From positions 39,635 to 103,634 of the forward strand of contig DIHE01000156.1 in assembly GCA_002420005.1 (NCBI GenBank): a DNA stretch of 64,000 nucleotides. Reading direction: 5' to 3'. This document shows, piece by piece, positions 25,392 through 31,941 of this stretch. This stretch comes from Holophagales bacterium UBA5704 (GTDB lineage Bacteria; Acidobacteriota; Thermoanaerobaculia; Multivoradales; UBA5704). Each line of letters opens with the position of its first letter. The first letter of the stretch is position 1. Under the pieces are notes generated by a model. It saw only the letters and a list, made by a program, of their open reading frames with translations. It had not been told where the DNA came from and searched no databases. Made by a program: the position numbers and the translations under genes.

Positions 25392-26072
25392 CTAGTACGG
25401 CCCGCCCATCTCCAGGATCAGCGGCTTGGTCTTCGTCGCCACGCCGAGGCCGTCGCCCACCGGCAGGACGACCGACTGGAGCTGGGGATGCATCATCAGA
25501 TAGCCGTTGAAGGCCCGCAGAGAGTCGGCGACCTCGTCATCCTCGTCCTCCGGGGGGTCCGCGACATGACCTCCCCAGAGGAGGTTGTCGATTACGATCA
25601 GGCCGCCGACGCGGACGTTCGGCAGGACGAGGTCCAGGTAGCGGCGGTACTCTTTCTTGACCGCATCGATGAAGACCAGGTCGAACGGTCCTTCCAGGCG
25701 CGGGAGGAGGTCGAGCGCCGCGCCTTCCCGGATCTCCACCCGGTCGGCCACTCCCCCCTTCTCCAGGTAATGGCGCGCCTGGGCGATCCGCGCGGGATCG
25801 ATCTCCAAGGTCACCACCCGGGCCTCCCCGGCGCCGCGCGCCAGGCAGAGGGCGCCGTAGCCGATGGCGGTGCCGATCTCCAGGATGCGCCGGGCGTCCA
25901 GCGAACGGGCGAGGATGCCGAGGAGACGGCCGACCTCGGGGTCCGCGATCGGCACGCCGTCGCGGCGGGCGTGCTCCTCCATCTCCCGTAGAAGGGCGTC
26001 GGGACGCGGCAGCAGCCGCTCCAGATACGCCTCCTGCGCAGGGAGGAGGATCGCCGCCCGCCCGTGCTTCAT
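25392..26072 (-). CDS. SAM-dependent O-methyltransferase (family 3, TrmR/CCoAOMT-like)
   Basis: 226 residues. ILEIGTAIGYGALCLA is the SAM motif I, 'VVTLEIDPARIAQARHYLE' motif II and 'FDLVFIDAVKKEYRRYLD' the metal/catalytic region, with a second metal site at VIDNLLWGG. This matches the O-methyltransferase family 3 that includes caffeoyl-CoA methyltransferases and the tRNA 5-hydroxyuridine methyltransferase TrmR. The substrate cannot be fixed from sequence; a tRNA role is a common outcome for stand-alone bacterial members. Its ATG overlaps the stop of the lipoprotein gene by 4 nt. Confidence 0.88.
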   Translation of the reverse strand: MKHGRAAILLPAQEAYLERLLPRPDALLREMEEHARRDGVPIADPEVGRLLGILARSLDARRILEIGTAIGYGALCLARGAGEARVVTLEIDPARIAQARHYLEKGGVADRVEIREGAALDLLPRLEGPFDLVFIDAVKKEYRRYLDLVLPNVRVGGLIVIDNLLWGGHVADPPEDEDDEVADSLRAFNGYLMMHPQLQSVVLPVGDGLGVATKTKPLILEMGGPY

Positions 26073-27004
26073 GACTGGGGCGCGGCCGGAGCCGGAGCTG
26101 CCGGCTCTCCCGAGGTGGTGGATCCGGCCGGAGCCGCGCCGGATCTCCAGGCGGCGTTCTCCAGAGAGACCGAACGGCGTTCACCGGTGGTCGTCGAGAC
26201 GATGGCGTAGTTGGCGTTCAAGCCGATGCGGCAGGCGCCGTTTTCCGCGCCGTCCACGGGGACCTCGATCTCATGGATGCCCGGGCCGGAGACGCTCATC
26301 TCGAAGCCACCGCACCCCCGCACCAGCACGCCGGGGAGGGCGGCGGGAGCCTCCAGCTCCAGCCGCTCGTTCGCCGCGTTGACCGGCGGAATGCGCAACA
26401 CGAGCCACAGCGACCCGGCCGCGCGGACGCCTTCGAGGCGGATGGCGCCCCGCCCGTTCAGCCAGCGGCGCACCAGCACCTGGCGGTCGGCGCCGGGCTC
26501 GACCGGCAGCCACTGCGGCGAGAACACCAGCTTGGGGGCGGTGGACTCGGACGGCACCTCGACCTGGGCGGCGACGTACTCGGCCCGGTCGACGCGCTCC
26601 CCGAGGCCCTCCAGAGCCCAGCGGCGCTTCCCTTCATAGAGGCCGACGGTCACCGAGTAGGTGCCCGGCGACAGCGGCGGCGCGAGCTGCGACTGGAACA
26701 GACGGGCTTCGAAGCTGACCGGCGTCCCCGGGGTCCAGGTCTGCGGGAACGGCTGGTCGAAGGTGCGGACGAGCTTCTTGTCTGCATCGAGCAGGTGGAT
26801 GAAGACCATCGGCTGCGACGAAAGCCCCTCGAGCGGAGCCGTGGGGGTCCATTGGAGCTGCAGCGGCTGCGCCTCGGGGAACCCGAGACGGATCTGCCGC
26901 GGTGTCACGTCCACCCGGGCCACCGGGGGACCGTCATCCTCGCCACAGGAGAGGACGACCAGGGAAAGGGCGAGAAGCGGGAAGATCAGTGCATTTTTTC
27001 TCAT
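26069..27004 (-). CDS. Predicted lipoprotein, unknown function
   Basis: 311 residues. The N-terminus has a lipoprotein signal (LALSLVVLSCGED, lipobox Cys about residue 20). The rest is beta-rich, with 'FIHLLDADKKLVRTFDQPFPQTWTPG' and 'LSPGTYSVTVGLYEG' reading like an Ig-like or jelly-roll fold, and it ends in an Ala/Pro-rich tail. No enzymatic motif. Probably anchored in the envelope. Its stop overlaps the O-methyltransferase start (ATGA), so the two are co-translated, although no functional link is evident. Confidence 0.75.
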   Translation of the reverse strand: MRKNALIFPLLALSLVVLSCGEDDGPPVARVDVTPRQIRLGFPEAQPLQLQWTPTAPLEGLSSQPMVFIHLLDADKKLVRTFDQPFPQTWTPGTPVSFEARLFQSQLAPPLSPGTYSVTVGLYEGKRRWALEGLGERVDRAEYVAAQVEVPSESTAPKLVFSPQWLPVEPGADRQVLVRRWLNGRGAIRLEGVRAAGSLWLVLRIPPVNAANERLELEAPAALPGVLVRGCGGFEMSVSGPGIHEIEVPVDGAENGACRIGLNANYAIVSTTTGERRSVSLENAAWRSGAAPAGSTTSGEPAAPAPAAPQS

Positions 27005-27080
27005 CGGCGAATAGATCCTGGAGGGGAGGCGGAAGGCCTGTCAAGAGCTTCATGATACCTCACGCGCGACCGGGTCCGGC

Positions 27081-27449
27081 TCAGGGGGAGTAGGTGGCGG
27101 AGCAGTCCGGCCCCTCCCAGACGGTCACCTCGGCCCAGGGCGCCTCCGGCAGAGCGCCCAGCAGCTCCGCGAAGAACCAGGCGGCGAGCCGCTCCGTGGT
27201 CGGGCTCAGCTGGTCGAACGGAGGCACCGTGTTGAGATCCTGGTGGTCGAAGCGGGCGGCGAGCCGGCGCAGCGCTCCCTGCACCTCGACGAAATCGAAG
27301 GCCATCCCTTCGCCATCCAGAGCAGAAGCCTGGAGCACCGCCTCCACCCGCCAGGAATGGCCGTGCACCGGTTCGACCCGCCCTTTGTACGAGGTGAGGT
27401 GGTGCGCCGCCTCGAAGCGGGCGGCGACCCGGAGGGTGTAGGACGGCAC
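27081..27449 (-). CDS. 6-pyruvoyltetrahydropterin synthase family protein, PTPS-III-like
   Basis: 122 residues, GTG start. The zinc ligands are visible in FEAAHHL and HGHSW, and the catalytic-dyad and substrate residues in 'DHQDLN' and TVWEGP. QueD carries Cys three residues before HGH (CxxxHGH); this protein has no Cys there and reads E-P-V-HGH, the ExxHGH signature of PTPS-III. That subgroup is known to make 6-hydroxymethyl-dihydropterin and bypass FolB in folate synthesis. So a folate role is more likely than queuosine. It starts 1 nt after the uridine kinase gene stops on the same strand. Confidence 0.82.
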   Translation of the reverse strand: MPSYTLRVAARFEAAHHLTSYKGRVEPVHGHSWRVEAVLQASALDGEGMAFDFVEVQGALRRLAARFDHQDLNTVPPFDQLSPTTERLAAWFFAELLGALPEAPWAEVTVWEGPDCSATYSP

Positions 27450-27450
27450 C

Positions 27451-28140
27451 TCAGCTCCCTCCCAGGAGCTTTTCCACCCGGGCGATGACCATCTCCAGCG
27501 CCACCCGGTTCTCGCCCCCTTCCGGGATGATCACGTCGGCCCAGCGTTTCGACGGCTCGACGAATTCCAGGTGCATGGGACGCACGGTCTCCAGATACTG
27601 GCGCAGCACGTCCTGCACGGAACGGCCCCGCTCGCTCATGTCGCGGCCCAGGCGGCGGATGAGGCGGATGTCGGCGTCCGTGTCGACGTAGATCTTGAAG
27701 TCGAGCAGATCGCGCAGCGCCGGCTCGACGAAGATGAGGATGCCTTCGACGAGCACGACCGGCTGCGGCTCGACCCGGCGGGTCCGCGCCGTCCGGCGGT
27801 GGCGGACGAAATCGTAGATCGGCACCTCGACGGCGTGGTCGGCCTTCAGGGCATGGAGGTGCGCCACCATGAGATCGCTGTCGATCGCCGAAGGATGGTC
27901 GAAATTGTGGTGCAGGAGCTCGCCTTCACTGCGCCAGTCGACGTCGCGGTAGTAGCTGTCCTGCTCGATCAGCGCGAGCCGCTCGTGTCCCACGGCGGCG
28001 AGGATGGAGCGGGCGACCGTGGTCTTGCCGGACCCGCTGCCTCCCGCCACCCCGAGGAGGACAGGAGCACGGCGCGAGGGGGCCAGGAGGGGCGCGAGCT
28101 TCGGGGCGGTTTCGAGCGAAGGCTCTTTGAGGGTGGGCAT
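27451..28140 (-). CDS. udk: Uridine kinase
   Basis: 229 residues. Walker A GGSGSGKTT (33-41), 'LIEQDSYYRDVDW' and 'NFDHPSAIDSDLM' (the base-binding motifs), 'VPIYDFVRHRRT', 'VVLVEGILIFVEPALRD', 'IYVDTDADIRLIRRLGRDMSERGRS' and the closing 'ADVIIPEGGENRVA' are the classic uridine/cytidine kinase series, phosphorylating uridine and cytidine in pyrimidine salvage. ATG 28140 gives an N-terminal extension of about 25 residues before the Walker motif, slightly longer than usual. Downstream of mutM by 25 nt on the same strand; the pterin enzyme follows immediately. Confidence 0.93.
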   Translation of the reverse strand: MPTLKEPSLETAPKLAPLLAPSRRAPVLLGVAGGSGSGKTTVARSILAAVGHERLALIEQDSYYRDVDWRSEGELLHHNFDHPSAIDSDLMVAHLHALKADHAVEVPIYDFVRHRRTARTRRVEPQPVVLVEGILIFVEPALRDLLDFKIYVDTDADIRLIRRLGRDMSERGRSVQDVLRQYLETVRPMHLEFVEPSKRWADVIIPEGGENRVALEMVIARVEKLLGGS

Positions 28141-28165
28141 GGCGGACGATTCTACCTGTGACGGC

Positions 28166-28990
28166 TCATCTCTGACAGCGGGGGCAGTAGAAGGTGCTGC
28201 GGCCGGCCTGGACGATCCGCCGGATCGGCCCTTCGCAGGCGGGGCAGGCCTCCCCTTCGCGGCCGTAGACGCCGAGAGACACCTGGAAGTAACCGCTGTT
28301 CCCTTCGCCGTCGGCGAAGTCGTTGAGGGTCGTCCCTCCCTGGTGGATGGCGGCGGAGAGCACCTGCACCGCCTCCGCGGCGACGCGCTCCCAGCGGGCG
28401 GCCGAGAGCCGCGCCACCGACCGCCGCGGATGCACTCCGGCGCGAAACAGCGTCTCCGTGGCGTAGATGTTGCCGATGCCCACCACCACCGTGCCATCCA
28501 TCAGGAAAGGCTTGACCGGCCCGCGCCGCCCCGCGGCGGCCCGGGCGAGGAAGGCGCCGTCGAACCCCGGCTCCAGCGGCTCGGCCCCGAGATGGGAGAA
28601 GTGGGGGTCCCCGGCGAGCGCCGCGGTCGGCAGCGAGAAGACGACGCCGAACCGCCGTGGATCGCGAAACCGCAGCCGCCCGCCGGAGCGCAGATGAAGG
28701 GCCACGTGCTCGTGCGGCTCGGGCGGCGTGCCGGCCGGGACCAGGGTCAACCGGCCGCTCATCCCGAGGTGGACGACGACCGTCCGCCCCCCGGACAGGT
28801 TGATCAGCAGGTACTTGCCGCGCCGGCGCAAAGCCTCCACCTCGCGCCCGGCGGCATGGCGGACCAGGGTGGCGCGGTCGACCGGCTCCCGGAGGGCCGC
28901 ATTGTGGACCTCGACCCGCTCGATGCGGTCTCCCACCAGGTGCGGTTCCAGGCTGCGGCGCAAGACCTCGACTTCCGGTAGCTCGGGCAT
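28166..28990 (-). CDS. mutM: Formamidopyrimidine-DNA glycosylase
   Basis: 274 residues, standard Fpg length. It starts MPELPEVEVLRRSL, with catalytic Pro2 and Glu3, followed by the beta-elimination Lys in RRRGKYLL, 'GIGNIYATETLF' (the helix-two-turn-helix) and a C-terminal zinc finger (CPACEGPIRR...CPRCQ). Removes 8-oxoguanine and other oxidised purines from DNA. ATG 28990 is fixed by the required Pro-Glu N-terminus. Genes udk and the pterin enzyme lie downstream on the same strand, a probable transcript unit. Confidence 0.96.
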   Translation of the reverse strand: MPELPEVEVLRRSLEPHLVGDRIERVEVHNAALREPVDRATLVRHAAGREVEALRRRGKYLLINLSGGRTVVVHLGMSGRLTLVPAGTPPEPHEHVALHLRSGGRLRFRDPRRFGVVFSLPTAALAGDPHFSHLGAEPLEPGFDGAFLARAAAGRRGPVKPFLMDGTVVVGIGNIYATETLFRAGVHPRRSVARLSAARWERVAAEAVQVLSAAIHQGGTTLNDFADGEGNSGYFQVSLGVYGREGEACPACEGPIRRIVQAGRSTFYCPRCQR

Positions 28991-29018
28991 GGCGGGAGAT
29001 TGTAGGGCGAATCGGGTC

Positions 29019-29047
29019 TTGACAGGAGGGCGAAACAGGCGTAAAAA
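29019..29047 (+). promoter_or_regulatory. Strong sigma-70-like promoter, nearly leaderless
   Basis: Consensus TTGACA (29019-29024), exactly 17 nt, then TAAAAA (29042-29047). The hexamer ends 9 nt before the ATG at 29057, so the transcript would begin almost at the start codon. The AT-rich stretch stands out from its GC-rich surroundings. Confidence 0.6.
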
Positions 29048-29056
29048 AAGCGCAAG

Positions 29057-29701
29057 ATGATTCTCAAGGCGACCCTCCCCCTGCTCTCGGCCCTCTCCTC
29101 CGTGTCCACGGCTCCCCCGAAGATGCGCCTGCGCCTGCCCCGGGCGTCGGAGGAGGCACGCCTGCAGCGGGCCGCCCGCCGCGGCGAACCGGTGGCGTTG
29201 GGAACCCCGGAGGCGCCCTACGAGCCGGCGAGCCGCTCTCCGCTGGAGGCGCTCGCGGGGAGTGAAGAGCTGGAGATCGCGGTGGTGACCCGTTCTCCCG
29301 GCATCGTCGCCGAAAGCGGGCTCCTCGCCGAGCTCGACCGCCGCTGCTCGGTGACGGTGGACCTCCTGATGCCGGCGGCCGACGCGGTGCTCGCCTGGAA
29401 GCTGGAGCCCGCTGGGCCGTCCCCCCGGGCACGGCTCGACGCGATCACCCGGCTGGCCGAGGAAGGAATCGCCGTGCGGGTGCTCTGCCCGCTCGTCGCC
29501 GGGGTCAACGACGGCGAGCCCGCCCTGCGCAAGCTGTTCGCCGCGGCCCGCGATGCCGGCGCCCGCGACGTCCGCCCGGTGCGTGCCCCACGCTCCCGCC
29601 TCTTCCCTCACCGACGCACCGACGACGACGCCGGAGGTGCGGTCTTTCGCCGCCTGCGTCTGGAGTACGGCTTTCCGCGCGATCTTGCCGGCCGCGGGTA
29701 G
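29057..29701 (+). CDS. Truncated radical-SAM-like protein (SplB-related) without the Fe-S motif
   Basis: 214 residues. The order 'RGEPVALGTPEAPYEPA', 'LEIAVVTRSPGIV', 'VTVDLLMPAADAVLAWKLEPAGPSPRARLDAI' and 'GIAVRVLCPLVAGVND' matches the later strands of the SplB-like (COG1533) radical SAM proteins. That family starts with a CxxxCxxC motif. Here there is none: the N-terminus is replaced by MILKATLPLLSALSS. Without the cluster it cannot do radical chemistry, so it is either a decaying gene or a repurposed scaffold. It has a strong promoter, which argues against simple junk. It ends at the edge of the accessory island. Confidence 0.55.
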   Translation: MILKATLPLLSALSSVSTAPPKMRLRLPRASEEARLQRAARRGEPVALGTPEAPYEPASRSPLEALAGSEELEIAVVTRSPGIVAESGLLAELDRRCSVTVDLLMPAADAVLAWKLEPAGPSPRARLDAITRLAEEGIAVRVLCPLVAGVNDGEPALRKLFAAARDAGARDVRPVRAPRSRLFPHRRTDDDAGGAVFRRLRLEYGFPRDLAGRG

Positions 29702-29826
29702 GTACGACCTGTGCCTTCCCGGGCGACCCAACCGCGAACCATGGGGCGACCTTCGGTCGCCTCCACCCAGATACGCACTCCACCCGCAGGCCGTCCATCC
29801 CCGGGGCCGGAAAGTCCGGACCATCC

Positions 29827-30351
29827 GTGACGACATCGCCCTCCTTCATGACCTTCCCCGCTCTACCTCACGCTTTTCCCAGAGCCGGCGTGACGACGTC
29901 GAGCCACGTGGTCCGAGGCTCGCACCAGAACATCACACCCGAAGCCATGATCGTCACACCCTCCACGCACGTCGTACCACCGCGGCTTCAGGTGGACCCA
30001 GTCACGCGCCGGGTCGTCACGCCCATTCCACAGAAGGGAACAAAGAGAGCGTCCCTCGTCACGCGGGACGCAGACAAAGTCACAGGCGACGCGGAAGTCG
30101 TGCCTGTCCCCGCGGAAGTGGGCACAGTGAAGGCAGAGGTCGCGCCGGATGAAGCGGTCCCGGTCAGCCGATCCGGGAAGGTCGTCTCAAACGACGCGGA
30201 CGTCTCCGGGAGGAAGGCACAACTGGTGACACGGATCGCGGCAGAGGTCACAAGCACCGCATCCTTCGTCACCATGTCCGCGTCCGGCATGACGAGTACC
30301 GCGGACATGGTGATGATCCCCGGGAAGGTCGTCACGGATTTTGCGGCCGGG
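29827..30351. repeat. 21-bp tandem repeat array, open on both strands
   Basis: From 30016 to 30351 the sequence keeps a strict 21-nt period for 16 units, each starting GTCAC or similar and having GCG or GCA at bases 13-15. Units begin at 30058, 30079, 30100, 30121 and so on to 30331. Before 30016 the register is looser (29827-30015). On the plus strand each unit encodes V-T-x-x-A-x-x. Because GTCAC reads GTGAC on the other strand, the minus strand also encodes V-T-x-x-A-x-x and is open from 30335 to 29988. GC is lower than nearby. Which strand is translated, if either, is unclear. Confidence 0.75.
29988..30335 (-). CDS. Possible heptad-repeat protein encoded by the 21-bp array
   Basis: 115 residues from GTG 30335, made almost entirely of 7-residue units with consensus V-T-x-x-A-x-x (VTKDAVL, VTSAAIR, VTRDALF). 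The start coincides with the edge of the strict repeat register. The rival plus-strand frame (29827-30459) also opens with such units, but its last 35 residues run through the RHH remnant in a wrong frame, so the minus frame is somewhat favoured. No signal peptide, no ribosome site, no known family. It may be an untranslated repeat. Confidence 0.28.
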   Translation of the reverse strand: MTTFPGIITMSAVLVMPDADMVTKDAVLVTSAAIRVTSCAFLPETSASFETTFPDRLTGTASSGATSAFTVPTSAGTGTTSASPVTLSASRVTRDALFVPFCGMGVTTRRVTGST

Positions 30352-30622
30352 CGGCGGCTCGGCGCGGTCTGGGCGCGCCGAGCGGAACCTGTGTCCGCTG
30401 CCCGGCAGGACCAAAACCGAGGTCATCAACGACGCGCTCCGGGAGTATGCCGAGCTTGAAGGGGCACCTCCCCAGGTGCGCGAATTCCTTCAAGCGATGC
30501 GCAAGGAGATGATCGAAGAAGTTGCGTTCGACGCGGAAGCGTCAGTCAAGAAGACCTGCCCGTGGGGTGCCAGGGCAGGCCACCGCGAGCCGCCTGGCTC
30601 GCGGCACTTGCGTGATGACTGA
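30341..30622 (+). pseudogene. Remnant of a ribbon-helix-helix (VapB-like) antitoxin
   Basis: The frame contains GRTKTEVINDALREYAEL (about residues 22-39), the helix of an RHH antitoxin, followed by an antitoxin-like acidic tail (QAMRKEMIEEVAFDAEA). The normal N-terminal strand is missing, replaced by Arg/Gly-rich residues, and the end of the frame runs into the direct repeat at 30555. No toxin gene is adjacent. A decayed fragment is the best reading. Confidence 0.45.
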
Positions 30623-30653
30623 GTTTTCCCCTGGAACCTGACCGGGGTGCCCG
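30555..30653 (+). repeat. Direct repeat, left copy, flanking a two-gene module
   Basis: About 99 nt starting CCTGCCCGTGGGG, similar to 31337-31436 in the same orientation: CCTGCCC...GGGCAGG stem, a 'CGCGGC.CTTGCGTGATG' middle, and 'TTTTCCC.TGG.ACCTG.CCGGGG' end. This copy has a second stem GCGAGCC/GGCTCGC. The two copies bracket the toxin-like/immunity-like genes at 30661-31211. Confidence 0.65.
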
Positions 30654-30660
30654 TTTCGGT

Positions 30661-30987
30661 TCAGGCGGCGGCCGAGAGGCGCCGGTTCATGACACGCCAG
30701 AACGTCGCTACGGCTTCAGGCCGGCCGTCGAAGTAGTCCTCGAAGAACCCGCAGTCGTTGAGCGGGGGAGGATAGGCGTAGCGTTCATTGTCCCCCCCGA
30801 CCTCGCTGACCCAGTCGGCCGGCTCGCGAGTGTCCAGGACGGTGAAGATCTCGGGGGAATAGAGGTAGGGCCGGCCCCGGTCGTTCAGAATCCGGTAATC
30901 ATCGGCCTCAATGCCAAGGACCACGTACGGTTGGTCCGGCGTCAGGTCCGGGAATCGGGGATCTGGTGCGCGCAATGTGACGATCAT
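30661..30987 (-). CDS. Small immunity-like protein of a two-gene module
   Basis: 108 residues from ATG 30987. The sequence runs 'YVVLGIEADDYRILNDRGRPYLY', then 'PADWVSEVG', ending 'DCGFFEDYFDGRPEAVATFWRVMNRRL'. It is acidic, compact and has no signal peptide, a profile resembling immunity proteins that follow polymorphic-toxin domains. The ATG overlaps the stop of the upstream toxin-domain-like gene by 4 nt (ATGA), so the pair is co-translated, with the toxin-like gene first. The immunity role is inferred from this pairing and look; no named family is assigned. Confidence 0.55.
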   Translation of the reverse strand: MIVTLRAPDPRFPDLTPDQPYVVLGIEADDYRILNDRGRPYLYSPEIFTVLDTREPADWVSEVGGDNERYAYPPPLNDCGFFEDYFDGRPEAVATFWRVMNRRLSAAA

Positions 30988-31211
30988 CGGTCGACCTGTT
31001 TTCTCTTCAACTCCATCCGGCCGATGCCGGGGTGCTCGTACCAATGAATCTCGTAGGGCCCTTCGTCATCCTCAAGCAAAGGGCTGCTCTTCTTGACCCA
31101 GCGAGAGACTGATCCTCCGTAGGTGCTTACCAGCCGAGCGGCATCTCGGATGCGATTCCCTTTCGCGATGACACGCGACTGAGAGATCATCGCCGGGCTG
31201 AGAGTCGCCAT
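30984..31211 (-). CDS. Orphan toxin-domain-like protein
   Basis: 75 residues from ATG 31211 (a TTG two codons upstream is better spaced to AGGAGG and could be the true start). The body reads 'IRDAARLVSTYGGSVSRWVKKSS', then 'YEIHWYEHPGIGRMELKRK'. This resembles the C-terminal toxin tips of Rhs/polymorphic toxins, which have a 'W.KKSS' turn and 'EIHWYE' near the end with His and Glu that could be catalytic. Here it stands alone, without delivery domain, directly in front of an immunity-like gene. Likely a displaced toxin tip or a small intracellular toxin; toxin assignment is from pattern recall only. Confidence 0.5.
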   Translation of the reverse strand: MATLSPAMISQSRVIAKGNRIRDAARLVSTYGGSVSRWVKKSSPLLEDDEGPYEIHWYEHPGIGRMELKRKQVDR

Positions 31212-31336
31212 CGTCAAGGAATCCTCCTACCTGCCACCCAGAGTCGAGGTTACCACGCGGCCGGGATGTGGACAATCACGCCCCCCGGCAGCCCGGCAGC
31301 CTCGGCCCTTTGGGCGAGTGGTTCGAGAGGGCTTGG

Positions 31337-31436
31337 CCTGCCCGTGGGGCGCCAGGGCAGGCCGCCGAGAGGCTCCTGGTTCGCGGCGCTTGCGTGATGT
31401 CTGACCTTTTCCCTGGGACCTGTCCGGGGGGTACCG
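31337..31436 (+). repeat. Direct repeat, right copy, flanking the two-gene module
   Basis: Second copy of the element at 30555, starting CCTGCCCGTGGGGCGCCAGG. It differs mainly in the central stem, where GAGAGGCTCCTGGTTCGCG replaces the tighter hairpin. The flanks 31212-31336 and 31437-31518 hold no recognisable gene. Confidence 0.65.
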
Positions 31437-31518
31437 ACGTCAAGGCAGTCTGGTCTCACCTGCGCCATAGTGGGGTCGCCAAGCTCGTAACCGTTCACTA
31501 CTTTGACAGAGACTAGCG

Positions 31519-31746
31519 ATGCGTATTCCCGGACAGCGAATCCCGCGGACCCGGGTGGTTCAGGCCGAGAAGTTTGTAGTTGCGGTTGAAGTCGAGATGG
31601 TCATTCCGGCCGATGATCCGAGCGAGCCGTGCTACGAAGCGGAGACCGTTCAGCTCCTCCGGGAGATCAAGGAACACGCCGAGCGGGGTGACTTGGCCTG
31701 GTTGACCAAGAAGGGCAAAGTCTACGCTGCGGTGGAGGCTGCGTAA
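31519..31746 (+). CDS. Small hypothetical protein
   Basis: 75 residues. A strand-rich start (RVVQAEKFVVAVEVEMVIP) leads to 'EPCYEAETVQLLREIKEHAERGDLAWLTKKGKVYAAV'. The last part, an amphipathic helix and a short 'G.L.WL...G.VY' strand, looks like small proteins found near toxin-antitoxin or Rhs remnants. No known family, no signal peptide. It lies at the end of the accessory island, just before a family A repeat. Real gene likely but not certain. Confidence 0.5.
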   Translation: MRIPGQRIPRTRVVQAEKFVVAVEVEMVIPADDPSEPCYEAETVQLLREIKEHAERGDLAWLTKKGKVYAAVEAA

Positions 31747-31795
31747 GGCAGGGAGAGCACGCTTCTCGCAAAAGGCAGCCATCGTGGTCAACGTG

Positions 31796-31908
31796 CTGCC
31801 GCCCCTGCCGGGGCTTGGAATTCTCTTCGCTTCCTGACCCGGGGTCGCCGCGCCCGGCGGCGCTCTGACCCCGGGCTCTATGCCGTGACCCCCTCCGGGG
31901 GTCCTTTC
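31796..31908 (+). repeat. Dispersed structured repeat, family A, copy 2
   Basis: 113 nt with the same module order as the minus-strand copy at 3173-3278: CTGCCGCCCC, CCGGGGCTTGGAA, a TCTTCGCTTCC spacer, CCCGGGGTCGCCG...CTGACCCCGGGC hairpin, then CCCCCTCCGGGGG followed by TCCTTTC. It lies 50 nt after the small gene ending at 31746 and just before the 3' end of the DHOD-like gene; no gene lies in 31747-31941. Confidence 0.65.
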
Positions 31909-31941
31909 ACCGCGGCCTCCGTGCTGAACAGGGGAGCTCCA

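Noticed and set aside
30016..30351. Possible CRISPR array
   Set aside because: The 21-nt units are contiguous, with no conserved repeat plus unique spacer alternation, and no cas gene is in the window.
29827..30459. Plus-strand 210-codon frame across the 21-bp array as a definite gene
   Set aside because: Its C-terminal third crosses the RHH remnant in the wrong frame, and the minus strand is equally open, so coding on this strand is not supported.
30555..31436. Integron attC sites around the two-gene cassette
   Set aside because: The flanking repeats are direct and structured but lack the RYYYAAC/GTTRRRY core sites, and no integrase is seen.
31268..31516. 82-codon plus-strand open frame before the small gene at 31519
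   Set aside because: It is built mostly from the right direct repeat and has no recognisable fold or ribosome site.
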